Assembly (NCBI GenBank): GCA_964476185.1
Contig: CAYYZO010000036.1
Span: forward strand, 1 to 37,095
Length of the DNA stretch: 37,095 nt
Origin: DATNBU01 sp964476185
GTDB lineage: Bacteria; Desulfobacterota; Binatia; UBA1149; CAITLU01
Reading direction: 5' to 3'
Shown here: piece by piece, positions 16,009-25,983 of the stretch
How the letters are laid out: each line of letters starts with the position of its first letter
How positions within the stretch are numbered: position 1 is the first letter of the stretch
Translations under genes and position numbers: made by a program
Notes under the pieces: model-generated
What the model was told of the DNA's origin: nothing
Seen by the model: the letters and a program-made list of their open reading frames with translations, nothing else
The model's database searches: none

Positions 16009-16138
16009 CTCGCTCCTGTAAGGCGTTGGATGCGCAGGGGGCGATTCCCGAGGGGGGACCCCGCGGGAGTATGCCCACCGGCATGCAACGTGCGCCGGGC
16101 GATTCGGATCGAGACAAAGTTCAAAGGAGAGACTTCCA

Positions 16139-16843
16139 ATGAAGATGAAAGGTGTGAGTTCGTTGTTCTGCGCCGTGGCGTTCTTCGGCACGGCGTCGGT
16201 GGCCATGGCCGGCGCGTACGGAGAGCCCGAGCAGGCCGAGGAGATGCCGCGGTCGGCGCCGGTGGTGGAGGAAGTCGTTGCGGTCGACGAGTTCTCGCCC
16301 TTCGCTTACCTCGCGTTCGGCGCCGTGTACGCGCAGGAGTTCTTCGATGGCGACGCCCACGTCGTCAACAAGGCGTACGGCTGGGGATGGAACGGGCGCG
16401 TCGGTTACCGCCTGAACGAGATGCTCGCGGTCGAGTTGTTCGCCGAGCACATCGCCGAGTTCGACACGGACGACGGCGGCCGCGGCAACACCGACCGCCG
16501 CGCGTGGTCGTTGATGCCGAACGTCAAGCTCTACCCGATCCAGGGTTTCTGCGAGCCGTACCTGTCCGTGGGCGGCGGCTTGTTCCGCGGCGATCACGGC
16601 CACAACTGGCAGATCGTCGGTGGAGCGCCCACGCAGTTCGATCCGATCGGCGGCAAGACGTCGGGCAACGGCGTCGACCAGGGGTACGGCTTCGGCATGC
16701 GCTTCGGCATCGGCGCGGACTTCTACGCGACCGAGCAGATCTTCATCACGCCGGAAGTCGCGTACATGCTCCCGCTGACCGAAGGCATCAACAACTACGA
16801 CTACCTGTCGGTCTCGCTCTCCGTCGGGTACGCGTTCAACTAG
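16139..16843 (+). CDS. Outer-membrane beta-barrel protein (OmpA/OmpW-like small porin fold)
   Basis: A 234-residue exported protein with the signal peptide MKGVSSLFCAVAFFGTASVA ending AMA-GAYGE. An acidic, proline-containing segment (to about residue 50) precedes an eight-stranded barrel pattern of alternating hydrophobic and polar residues. Examples are FAYLAFGAVYAQEFFDG, RVGYRLNEMLAVELFAEHI, PYLSVGGGLFRG, GFGMRFGIGADFYATEQIFI and the closing strand SVSLSVGYAFN. AAGGAG at 16124-16129 fits ATG 16139, with a second ATG two codons later. A strong terminator follows directly, so it is probably a monocistronic, well-expressed gene. The exact porin family and ligand are not identifiable. Confidence 0.88.
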   Translation: MKMKGVSSLFCAVAFFGTASVAMAGAYGEPEQAEEMPRSAPVVEEVVAVDEFSPFAYLAFGAVYAQEFFDGDAHVVNKAYGWGWNGRVGYRLNEMLAVELFAEHIAEFDTDDGGRGNTDRRAWSLMPNVKLYPIQGFCEPYLSVGGGLFRGDHGHNWQIVGGAPTQFDPIGGKTSGNGVDQGYGFGMRFGIGADFYATEQIFITPEVAYMLPLTEGINNYDYLSVSLSVGYAFN

Positions 16844-16870
16844 TTCCCGATCGTTCAGAAAGGCTCGGCG

Positions 16871-16907
16871 AAGGCCGGCCCGCGGCAACGCGGGCCGGCC
16901 TTTTTTT
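16871..16907 (+). terminator. Rho-independent terminator
   Basis: A perfect 14-bp stem (16871-16884 with 16889-16902) closes a GCAA tetraloop and is followed by seven Ts (16901-16907). It begins 28 bp after the outer-membrane protein stop. It lacks a T tract on the minus strand, so it serves the plus-strand gene. Confidence 0.92.
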
Positions 16908-16958
16908 CGGCCCCCCCTCCGACAAGCCCGGCGGACGGGGCCGCGGCACGATCGGAGG

Positions 16959-18260
16959 TCATTCGTCGCGCGCCGTCGAATCCCGGGGGGAGAACGCGCG
17001 TTGGAGCGCGACGGCCGCCGCGGCGCCGATCACCACGGCGGCAAACGGCAGCAACGCGGCCGCCGGCAAGCGCCGCGCGGGATTCGCGACCGCGGTCCAC
17101 GCGAGAGGCAGCGCCTGCAGGATCCCGGCGGCGGCTATCGCGAGCCCGGCCCTGTCCCTCGAGGCCGCGAGCACGACGATCGACAACACGAGCAGCACGG
17201 TGGTCACCGTGCCGAACTTGTCGCGTGGTGTTTCCCAGAACACGCGTCGCGCGCCCCAGCAGAATCGCTCCACCGCATCGGCCGCCTCGTGTTCCTCCGC
17301 GTACGTCGAGAACGAGTACTTCGGCGGCCCGGGAGTGTGCGCGCGCTCGTAGTCGTCCACCCACAGGTAGTTCGGCAGGTAGCCGTGGTAGATCGGATTG
17401 CCCGCGTAGATCGTGCGCGGCAGCCAGCTCGGCGTCGCCAGCACGATGAAGAGCGCGAACGCCGCGAACCATGCCTCGAGCGGGAGATACAGGGGAAGGT
17501 CGCGCGTCGGGGCGCCGGAACGCCGCGCACGCTGCACGTCCGCGGCGACGAGCACGGCGGCGAGCGTCGTCGCGAGGAAAAGACCGTTGACGCGCACGAG
17601 GTAGGACAGGGCCGCCATCGCGGCGCCGACCACGAGCGCGGTCGCGTTCAGGCGCCGCGCGTACCAGAGGCACGAGCTCACGGCGGCGACCGAGACGGCG
17701 ACGTACAGCGGCTCGGTCAACAGCCGTTCGGTCGCGATCTCGAACAGGAACGGGGCGTCGTAGATCACCGCGGCCGAGAGCAGCGCCGCCAGTGCGGAGC
17801 CGGTCGCCAGGCGAACGCCGAGGAAGGCGATCCACATCGAGGCGATGAGGACGCCGAGGTTGACCCGCGCCAGGGACGGTGCGCCCTGCACGCCGAGCGC
17901 CTGGGCTGCCGCGAGCAGCGCAGGGTAGCCGGGTTGCCGATGCGCCCGGTCGGCCGCACCGGTCGGCTCGACGTGCGTCATGCGGAAGTCCCCCTCGCGA
18001 AGGGCGTCCGCGATCGCGAGGTAATGCTCGCTGTCGCCGCTGACGAGCTTGTGGATGCCGATCAGCGAGGAGGACACGTCCTCGATGTACTTCGCGCCCT
18101 GGTGCCAGCGCACGGCCGAGAGGATCGCAAGGCCGACGGTCGCCAGCACCATCGGGCGGCTTGCGAACTCGAACACGGACCGCGCCCGACGGCCCCACGG
18201 ACTCGCCGGTGTCTCCTCGATTCCAGTCGAATCGGTCCGGGGCTGGTCGGGAGTCCTCAT
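16959..18260 (-). CDS. Polytopic membrane protein, glycosyltransferase family 39-like
   Basis: A 433-residue integral membrane protein with about ten hydrophobic segments. Its layout resembles GT-C glycosyltransferases: a first helix, then a periplasmic loop containing GDSEHYLAIADALREGDFRM and RQPGYPALLAAAQALG, next ERLLTEPLYVAVSVAAVSS, and RVNGLFLATTLAAVLVAAD. Family members use polyprenyl-phosphate sugars to glycosylate lipid or protein acceptors; donor and acceptor here are unknown, and a large C-terminal soluble domain is missing. The start is ATG 18260, whose ATGA overlaps the stop of the SMUG1 gene (18259-18257), indicating translational coupling. The upstream open frame is shadow of SMUG1. 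Confidence 0.8.
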   Translation of the reverse strand: MRTPDQPRTDSTGIEETPASPWGRRARSVFEFASRPMVLATVGLAILSAVRWHQGAKYIEDVSSSLIGIHKLVSGDSEHYLAIADALREGDFRMTHVEPTGAADRAHRQPGYPALLAAAQALGVQGAPSLARVNLGVLIASMWIAFLGVRLATGSALAALLSAAVIYDAPFLFEIATERLLTEPLYVAVSVAAVSSCLWYARRLNATALVVGAAMAALSYLVRVNGLFLATTLAAVLVAADVQRARRSGAPTRDLPLYLPLEAWFAAFALFIVLATPSWLPRTIYAGNPIYHGYLPNYLWVDDYERAHTPGPPKYSFSTYAEEHEAADAVERFCWGARRVFWETPRDKFGTVTTVLLVLSIVVLAASRDRAGLAIAAAGILQALPLAWTAVANPARRLPAAALLPFAAVVIGAAAAVALQRAFSPRDSTARDE

Positions 18261-19084
18261 CCGCGTGCCCCGCGCGGGGGCTGTCGAACCGGTTGCGGCA
18301 AGCGGCGTTGTTCCTGCTCCGCTCCGACGCTTGTCGGGGCCGGTTGCGACGCAGGCAACTCGATGCCGAGGGAGGCCAGCGCGTCGCTTGCGGCCTGGCT
18401 CCAGCCGCGGTTGGCCGTCGGGCTGGCCGGGCTCGGATGCGGAATCGCGCCGGTCGGGATGCCTCGTCGCCTGGCGAGCGGCGCGGCGCGTCCGGCGGCG
18501 AAAGCGCCGACTCCGAGCAGCCATTCGGGTTCGAGCGCTTCGACGCACTCGGCGAGCGCGCGGTCACACGCCTCGAACAGGGCGGCCCGTTCGCCGGACG
18601 GCAGCTTGTCCGGTGTCAGGTTGCGACCGCCCGTTTCGACGAACGCGAGCGGGCAGTAGTTCAGCACGAACCATTCGGCGAAGAAGTTGCGGGCCTCGCC
18701 GAACGTCGCGCGCGCCCAGCCCCAGAGCCGCTCGCCGCTCACCTCGGACCTCGTGCAGGCGAAGCCGTGCACGGGACGCTTCGGATGCTCGCGGGCGGGC
18801 CGTTCGATCGGCACGTCGATGCCCATCCAGTCGCGCACGAGGCCGACGTGTCCGAACGGCACGCCGGTCTGCACCATGCCGAAGGGCCCCGGGTTCATGC
18901 CGACGAGCACGAAGCGCTTCGGGCCTGCGCCGTAGCGGCGCACGTACTCGGCGAAGCCGCGTCGCGCGTATCGCAGCGGGTTGTAGACGAAGGCGGCGTG
19001 GCTCCCGAAGCGAAGGTCGTCGCAGGCGGCCGCGAGCGAATCGGCGGCTGCAAGGATCGCTGCCTCGGCGCTACCGCACGGCAT
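18257..19084 (-). CDS. SMUG1-type uracil-DNA glycosylase (UDG family 3)
   Basis: A 275-residue base-excision-repair enzyme that removes uracil and oxidised pyrimidines from DNA. Motif 1 is GMNPGPFGMVQTGVPFG (from residue 62), with the family-typical Asn. It is followed by HGFACTRSEVSGERLWGW and FFAEWFVLNYCPLAFVE. Motif 2 is HPSPASPTANRGW (216-228) with the conserved His and the DNA-intercalation loop. These features separate SMUG1 from UNG and from the Fe-S UDGs. The start ATG 19084 lies only 4 bp after the LLM oxidoreductase stop, and its stop overlaps the next gene's ATG. A proline- and glutamine-rich tail of about 35 residues beyond the core is unusual. Confidence 0.92.
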   Translation of the reverse strand: MPCGSAEAAILAAADSLAAACDDLRFGSHAAFVYNPLRYARRGFAEYVRRYGAGPKRFVLVGMNPGPFGMVQTGVPFGHVGLVRDWMGIDVPIERPAREHPKRPVHGFACTRSEVSGERLWGWARATFGEARNFFAEWFVLNYCPLAFVETGGRNLTPDKLPSGERAALFEACDRALAECVEALEPEWLLGVGAFAAGRAAPLARRRGIPTGAIPHPSPASPTANRGWSQAASDALASLGIELPASQPAPTSVGAEQEQRRLPQPVRQPPRGARG

Positions 19085-19088
19085 CGCT

Positions 19089-19967
19089 TCAGTTCTTCGC
19101 CGGCGCGAAGGCCTCGAGCACGTTCCAGTCCGGTGCGGGAAGTCCCATCGGATGCATCGGCTGGATGCAGACGTGGTTGGCGCCGGCGTCGTGGTGGGCG
19201 CGAATCCGCGTCGCGATCGCGTCCTCGTCTCCCCAGGCGACGACCGCGTCGACCAGGCGATCGCTGCCGCCGGCCGTGAAGTCCTCGTCACCGAACCCGA
19301 AGCGCTCGAGGTTGCGGCGATAGTTGGGCAGGCCGAAGTACATCGCGAGGGCCTTGCGCGCGATCGCGCGAGCCTTGCCGGGGTCGGACTCGAGCAGCAC
19401 CTTCTGCTCGGTGCAGATCCACGCGTCCGGTCCGACGATCTCGCGTGCGAACGCGGTGTGCTCGGGCGGCACGAGGTACGGGTGCACGCCGCGCGTCTTC
19501 TCGGCGGCGAGACGGAGCATCTTCGGGTGGAGCGCGCCGATCACGGTCGGCGCCGGTTCGGAGGGGCCGACGGCCGTGAACGGGGCCGAATCCATCGCGG
19601 TGAGGTACTCGCGCATGTCCGTCAGCGGCTTCGACCAGTCGTGGCCGCGGATGCCCTGCACCAGCGGCCGGTGCGAGACGCCGATGCCGAGCAGGAACCT
19701 CCCGCCCGATTGTTCGGCGAGCGTACTGCGGCCCGCGGCCATCGCCATGGCGTCGCGCGCGTAGATGTTCGCGACCCCGGTGGCGACGACGAGTCGGCTC
19801 GTCGACGCGAGGAGCCAGCTGGCGGACGCGAACGCCTCGCGTCCGAGGGCCTCCGGAATCCAAAGGGCGCCGTAGCCGAGCGACTCGATCCTGCGCGCCG
19901 CGGCCGCTGCACCCGCGGACGGCATCGCGTCCAGGAAACACCACACTCCGATCCGTCCGAGTTCCAT
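19089..19967 (-). CDS. LLM-class F420-dependent oxidoreductase (TIGR03620-like)
   Basis: A 292-residue TIM-barrel enzyme of the bacterial luciferase-like superfamily, in the subgroup expected to use coenzyme F420. It starts with LGRIGVWCFLDAMPSAGA, then ESLGYGALWIPEALGREAF, TSRLVVATGVANIYARDAMA, GGRFLLGIGVSHRPLVQGIR, and GALHPKMLRLAAEKTRGVHP. The C-terminal end is AGANHVCIQPMHPMGLP. ATG 19967 follows GGAGG with correct spacing. Substrate unknown. It is the first gene of a tightly packed minus-strand unit with SMUG1 and a membrane protein, and is divergent from the acyl-CoA dehydrogenase pair at 20221. F420 use is inferred from family similarity and would require F420 biosynthesis genes elsewhere. 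Confidence 0.93.
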   Translation of the reverse strand: MELGRIGVWCFLDAMPSAGAAAAARRIESLGYGALWIPEALGREAFASASWLLASTSRLVVATGVANIYARDAMAMAAGRSTLAEQSGGRFLLGIGVSHRPLVQGIRGHDWSKPLTDMREYLTAMDSAPFTAVGPSEPAPTVIGALHPKMLRLAAEKTRGVHPYLVPPEHTAFAREIVGPDAWICTEQKVLLESDPGKARAIARKALAMYFGLPNYRRNLERFGFGDEDFTAGGSDRLVDAVVAWGDEDAIATRIRAHHDAGANHVCIQPMHPMGLPAPDWNVLEAFAPAKN

Positions 19968-20220
19968 GATCGCGCCTCCACCCGCTCGCCGGAGTATGAC
20001 CGCGATCCGCCTCGGGGCAACAGCACCGGTGCGTGCAGCGGCAGGGTTGCCGGAGGTGGGGGCCTCGGATAGCAGCGCGGGACGAGCCGTGTCGGCGCGG
20101 CCCGGGTCGCGTCGGTCCGCCGGCTCCGCATTGCGGCCGCAACGGATGGGAGAGTTTCGTCGGACCAGCGTCAGCTCGGGCAGCGGGCGGGCGCCGACGG
20201 GTTCGGGAGCCGAGGAGCAG

Positions 20221-21438
20221 ATGGATCTCAGTTACAGCGCCGAGTACCAGGAGTTTCGCAGCCGGGTCCGCGCGTTTCTCGACGAGAACTGGAGCGCGGA
20301 CGATCGCGCGAAGCACGGCGCCAGCGACGCGCTGATCGGCCGGATCGCGCGTCCGGAGCCGCGCGTGACCGGGTTTCGCGAGCAGGCGATCGCGGCCGGC
20401 TATCTCTACCGCAACATCCCGCGCGAGTGGGGCGGCGGCGAGCAGCCCTTCGACCCGCTGAAGTCGGCGATCATTCGCGAGGAATTCAAGCGGGCCAGGG
20501 CCCCGCGGGAGATGGTCGGCCAGGGCCCCTCGATGCTCGTCTTCACGCTGCTCGAGCACGGCACCGAGGAGCAGAAGCGCCGGTTCATCCGCAGCACGCT
20601 GCTCGGCGAGATCCTGTGGTGCCAGGGATACTCCGAGCCCGGCGCGGGCAGCGACCTGGCTTCCCTCCGCACGCGCGCCGACCTCGACGGCGACGAGTGG
20701 GTGATCAACGGCCAGAAGATCTGGACGTCGAACGCCCTCGAGGCCGACTGGATGTTCGCGCTGGTGCGCAGCGAGCCCGACGCCCCGAAGCACGACGGGA
20801 TCAGTTACCTGCTGATCGACATGAAGACACCCGGCATCACGGTGCGCCCTCTGCGCCAGATGACCGGCGACTCGGACTTCAACGAGGTGTTCTTCGACAA
20901 CGCCCGCGTCCCGCGTTCCTCGATCGTCGGCGAGCGGGGGAAAGGCTGGATCGTCAGCCGCTCGACGCTCAAGTACGAACGCGCGCTGATCGGCGACACC
21001 GACATCAACCGCCGCACGCTCGACGGCCTGGTGATGCTCGCTCGCGCGATCGACCGTCGCGGTCGCCCCGCCATCGAGGACCCGGTGCTGCGCGGCCGGC
21101 TCGTCGAGGTCGAGACGAAGCTCGTCGCGGCCGAGATGCACGCGATGCGGCTGCTGACGATGCAGGCGCGCGGGGAGGAGCCGGGCCTGGCGGGCATGGT
21201 GCCGAAGCTGTACGGCACGCAGCTCTCCTACGAACTGGCCCGGCTCGCGATGGACATCAGCGGCGACGGCGCCGCGCTCGCGCCCGGCGAGCCCGAAGCG
21301 CCGGCGATGGGGATGTTCGTGCACGCCTACCTCTGGTCGCTCGGGATCCTGATCGCCGGCGGCACCGCCAACGTGCAGCGCAACATCATCGCCGAGCGCG
21401 GCCTCGGGATGCCGCGCGACCCGTCGCAGAAGCGCTGA
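20221..21438 (+). CDS. Acyl-CoA dehydrogenase, probable large subunit of a heteromeric pair
   Basis: A 405-residue FAD enzyme of acyl-CoA beta-oxidation. ATG 20221 follows GAGGAG. The N-terminal YSAEYQEFRSRVRAFLDENW and IPREWGGGEQPFDPLK, the FAD/substrate motif YSEPGAGSDLASLRTRAD, GQKIWTSNALEADWMF and the C-terminal AGGTANVQRNIIAERGLGMP identify the family. Gly replaces Glu in the C-terminal loop, as is common in subunits of heteromeric enzymes of the sterol and bile-acid side-chain type. The downstream acyl-CoA dehydrogenase starts 48 bp later on the same strand, and the two probably form an alpha2beta2 complex. Substrate unknown; a bulky or branched acyl-CoA is a reasonable guess. Confidence 0.95.
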   Translation: MDLSYSAEYQEFRSRVRAFLDENWSADDRAKHGASDALIGRIARPEPRVTGFREQAIAAGYLYRNIPREWGGGEQPFDPLKSAIIREEFKRARAPREMVGQGPSMLVFTLLEHGTEEQKRRFIRSTLLGEILWCQGYSEPGAGSDLASLRTRADLDGDEWVINGQKIWTSNALEADWMFALVRSEPDAPKHDGISYLLIDMKTPGITVRPLRQMTGDSDFNEVFFDNARVPRSSIVGERGKGWIVSRSTLKYERALIGDTDINRRTLDGLVMLARAIDRRGRPAIEDPVLRGRLVEVETKLVAAEMHAMRLLTMQARGEEPGLAGMVPKLYGTQLSYELARLAMDISGDGAALAPGEPEAPAMGMFVHAYLWSLGILIAGGTANVQRNIIAERGLGMPRDPSQKR

Positions 21439-21486
21439 GGCGGCGAGGGCACACGGCAGGACGCGGCACGACACGAAGGAACAGGC

Positions 21487-22572
21487 ATGGATTTCGGACT
21501 CTCCGCAGAACAGAAGGCGCTCGCGACGACGGTGCGCCGCTTCCTCGCCGACGAGTGCCCGACGACTCGCGTGCGCGCGATCCTGGAAGGCGAACGCGGC
21601 CACGACGACGACCTGTGGCGAGGCCTCATGGACCTCGGCATCGGCCTGCTCGGCGTTCCCGAAGCCCATGGCGGCCTGGGCGCCGAGTTCCTCGACCTCG
21701 CGCTCGTCGCCGAGGAACTCGGTTACGCCTGCACGCCGGGTCCGTTCCTCGGCACGGCGATGGCCACGATCGCGCTTGCCGCGGCCGAGGACCAGGCGCT
21801 CGCCGCGAGGTGGCTGCCGCGCATCGCTGCCGGGGAAGTCCTCGCGACGGCGGCGGTAGGCGAAGCCTGCGGGCGGTGGGACGACGGCGAGATCGCGGCG
21901 GTCGCGAAGGACGGCCGCCTGACCGCGACCAAGACGATGGTGCCGTACGGCAGCCTGGCGGACCTGCACGTCGTCGCCGCGGGCGACGGCGACGGCACGG
22001 CCCTGTGGCTCGTCGAGCGCGAGGCGGCAGGGGTCGTCGCGACGGACCTTTCCGGCAACGACCGGACGCGGAGGCTCTCGTCGGTCGAGTACCGCGGGGT
22101 CCCGGCCGTGCGCGTCGGGGGGCGGGACGCGTTCGAGAGGATGCGCGACGCCGCGCTCGTGCTCGTCGCCGCCGATGCGTTCGGCGGAGCGCGACGCTGC
22201 CTCGAGATGGCGCGCGACTACGCGCTCACGCGCGAACAGTTCGGACAGCCGATCGGCGCCTTCCAGGCCGTCAAGCACCAGCTCGCGAACCTCGCGGTCG
22301 ATCTCGAGCCGGCGTTGGCTCTCTGGTGGTACGCGGCGCACGCGCTCGACTGCATCCAGGAGAACGCCTCGAGGCATGCGGCGCTCGCGAAGGCGTTCTC
22401 CACGGACCTGTTCGACCGTGCGGCGCGCGATTCGACCGAGCTGCACGGCGGCATCGGCTTCACGTGGGAGTTCGACCTGCACCTGTGGTTCCGCCGTTCG
22501 ATCTACGACCGGGCCTTCTTCGGCGACGCCCACTATCATCGCGCGCGCGCTGCGACGCTGGCCGGCTGGTAG
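21487..22572 (+). CDS. Acyl-CoA dehydrogenase, probable partner subunit
   Basis: A 361-residue acyl-CoA dehydrogenase-like protein. It starts MDFGLSAEQKALATTVRRFL after an AAGGAA Shine-Dalgarno, continues with GLLGVPEAHGGLGAEFLDLA, has a shortened middle domain, and ends with DYALTREQFGQPIGAFQAVK and ELHGGIGFTWEFDLHLWFRR. The last motif is typical of the smaller partner in heteromeric acyl-CoA dehydrogenases (FadE27/ChsE2-like organisation). The middle domain lacks the usual T/S-E-P-x-x-G-S-D flavin motif; GEACGRWDDG stands in its place, so flavin contacts may depend on the partner. A membrane protein gene begins 22 bp downstream. Confidence 0.94.
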   Translation: MDFGLSAEQKALATTVRRFLADECPTTRVRAILEGERGHDDDLWRGLMDLGIGLLGVPEAHGGLGAEFLDLALVAEELGYACTPGPFLGTAMATIALAAAEDQALAARWLPRIAAGEVLATAAVGEACGRWDDGEIAAVAKDGRLTATKTMVPYGSLADLHVVAAGDGDGTALWLVEREAAGVVATDLSGNDRTRRLSSVEYRGVPAVRVGGRDAFERMRDAALVLVAADAFGGARRCLEMARDYALTREQFGQPIGAFQAVKHQLANLAVDLEPALALWWYAAHALDCIQENASRHAALAKAFSTDLFDRAARDSTELHGGIGFTWEFDLHLWFRRSIYDRAFFGDAHYHRARAATLAGW

Positions 22573-22594
22573 GCTCGGCCCGGGAGAACATCCG

Positions 22595-24672
22595 TTGATC
22601 GACGCGCCGCAGGCTCCGCGGGCAGCCCGGGCGGCGGCCGGGTTTTCCTCGCGCTCGCTGGCGGTCGGTGTCCTCGCGTTGTCGGCGCTCGCGCTCTGGA
22701 TGGTGTGGCCGGCGTTCTCGCCGGGTCGCATCGTGAACCTCGACGCGCCGAGGCACCTGCTGCGCAGCGTCGTGATGACGACGCAGTTCCTGCCGTCGGG
22801 GCACGTCGACGGATGGTCGCCGTGGTGGTTCCTCGGCGCCCAGCTCTTCCTGTTCCAGTCCTACGGTTATTTTTTCCTGATCGGCGTGTCGGCGCTGCTG
22901 CTCGCGCCGGTCGTTCCGCTCGAGGCCGTCTTCAAGGCCTGGTACGTCCTGCCGATCGTCGTGCTGCCGGCCGCGACCGCGCTGCTGGCGCACAGGCTCG
23001 GGGTCGGGCCGCGTGGAGCGCTGGCGGCCGGTCTGGCCGGCGTCCTGTTCTCGTCGCCGCTCGGCTACGGCATGGACGGGATGTTCGTGATCGGCCTGCT
23101 GCTGCAGGGCGCCGGAGTGATCGGGTTCTCCCTGGCCTGGCCGGAGATGCTCGACGTGCTGCTCGATCGCCGACAGGCGCCCTGGCGAGCCGTGCTCGTC
23201 GTCGCGGCCGTGTTGCTGGTGCACTTCATCACCGGCGCCTGGACGCTGGCCGTCGCCGGCCTCGTCGCCACGGGGATCGCGCTGCACGACCGGACGAGTC
23301 GCCCGCTGCGGCGTTACCTGCTCGTCGCCGCGCTGGTGCTGCTGCTCGCGGGCCACTCCTTGTTCCCGAGCCTCCAGTGGCGCGAACTCTCCGGCATCGC
23401 GGTCGGCTGGGGCGCCGACCGCGACCGCTTCCATCGCTTCCTCGAGGGAACCCTCTTCGGCGCGCAGCCGATCGCCCTCGCGGCGATCGTCGCCGCGGCC
23501 TGGGCGACGCGCTTCGGGCCGAGGAGGCTCCGCATCACGGCGATCGTGCTGTTCGGGACCGTGCTGGTCGGCGGCGCGAACGCGCAGGGCTGGGAGCCGG
23601 CGCCGATGCGGCGGTTGCTCGACGTGTTCGTGCGCCCGCGCGCGCTCCCGTACGCGGCGCTGCTGCAGGCCGTGTTCTTCGGGGTCGCCGCCGAGGCTTC
23701 GCTGGCGTTCGTCGAGCGACGGTTCGGCGCGGCGGGCCGTCCGCGGCTCGCCGCGGCAGCGGCGCCGGTCGCGGCGTGCCTGCTGCTCGCCTGGGCGCTG
23801 CCGCAGCTGGCCGGGCATCGACGGGACGTGAAGACCGAGTCGCGCGTCGTCGTTCCGGAGCGCGAGGTCTACGACCGGCTCGTCGAGTGGCTGCGCCGGA
23901 ACGTCGAGCCTCCGGCCGTCGTGGCCGTGCCGCGCCTGCTGTTCCCGGACGAACTGCTCGGAGCGCGCAGCGTGATCAGCTTCCTGAACCTCGACACGGG
24001 ACTCTACACGCTCGGCGGCGACCAGGCCGAGCTCGTTCGTCCGCTCCGGCGGGCGTTTCGCGTGAACCTGGAGACGCTGCACGAGGCTCCCGCGCGCAGC
24101 GCGCGCCTTCTCCGCGCCTCCGGCGTCTCCCACGTGATCCTGGGCGGCGCCGAATCGCGACGGCGGCTCGAGGGCAAGCCGGGGTTCGAGCTCGTTTTCG
24201 AGTTCCAGCGCGAGAAGGCGACTCCGGTCCGCGGACGCAACGGCAAGTCGATCGAACCGGTGAGCGTGGGGGTGTTCCGCGTCGTGGACGGCGGGGCCTG
24301 GCTGCAGGGGAGGGGGGTGCGAGTGGGCGCCATGCAGCATTCGCCCGAACTCGTCTCGTGGCCGATTCAGGTGGCTCCCGGAGCGCCGACGCGCGAGGTG
24401 ACGGCGTCGATCCAGTGGCACCCGAACTGGACAGCCTCCGTCGACGGCGCGCCGGTTCCGACGCGAAGCACGCCCGCCCACCAGGTCGGCTTCGACGTCC
24501 CGCGCGGCGCCACGCGCGTGACGCTGGCATTCGTGCGCAGCGCACGAGAAAAAGCCTACGACGCCCTTTCGGCCCTGACGCTGATCGGCGTGCTCGCGGC
24601 CTCGCGTCGCGACGCACGCCGCCGGCGCAGGCTGCCGCCGGCCGCGTCCACACCTGAACACGGAGATTGCGC

Positions 24673-24676
<4 letters not shown>
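22595..24676 (+). CDS. Large polytopic membrane protein, YfhO/PTPS-related type
   Basis: A 693-residue membrane protein with about 10-12 helices in its first two-thirds and a soluble C-terminal part. The early NLDAPRHLLRSVV and GWSPWWFLGAQLFLFQSYGY are like 6-pyruvoyl-tetrahydropterin-synthase-related membrane proteins. The C-terminal IQWHPNWTASVDGAPVPT and DVPRGATRVTLAFVRS match the YfhO pattern, a family implicated in glycosylation of cell-envelope polymers. I favour TTG 22595, preceded by GGGAGA nine bases upstream, because no ATG or GTG is well placed and the frame above is shadow of the acyl-CoA dehydrogenase. Its stop overlaps the next gene's start as ATGA (24673-24676). A direct link to the flanking oxidation enzymes is not obvious. 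Confidence 0.82.
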
Positions 24677-25785
<1,109 letters not shown>

Positions 25786-25903
25786 GGCGACGGTCCCGGC
25801 GTTGCCGGCCCGGTCCTGCCGGCCGAGGCCGGGTCGAGGAGCGCTCGGGGCATCCGGGGGGCACACGAGGGCGACCGGCAACCGCGACGGGAGAGTTTGG
25901 ACC

Positions 25904-25933
25904 TTGAAAGAGGCCGGAGTCTGCGGGCATAGT
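25904..25933 (+). promoter_or_regulatory. Probable sigma70-type promoter of the propeller-cytochrome gene
   Basis: TTGAAA at 25904-25909 (five of six consensus bases) and CATAGT at 25928-25933 (four of six) are separated by 18 bp. They lie about 50 bp before ATG 25984, in a locally AT-richer patch. Confidence 0.45.
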
Positions 25934-25983
25934 CCGCCACGAAATCTGCACTGCGAATGCAGAATCGAGAGGGAGGAGAATCG

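Larger units (their letters stand above)
15376..16138. other. 763-bp non-coding stretch holding a repeat array, an assembly gap and the leader of the outer-membrane protein gene
   Basis: Between the selenoprotein stop and ATG 16139 there is no credible gene. Open frames that cross the region are made of the repeat and the Ns. From left to right it holds about 70 bp of unremarkable sequence, the 13-bp array with the 100-N gap, about 330 bp of GC-rich sequence with several short palindromes, a possible promoter (15981-16008) and a leader of about 125 nt. Confidence 0.8.

Noticed and set aside
15312..16142. Long open frames on both strands crossing the 100-N gap
   Set aside because: They are built from Ns and the 13-bp repeat, which stays open in all frames; no start signals or family similarity.
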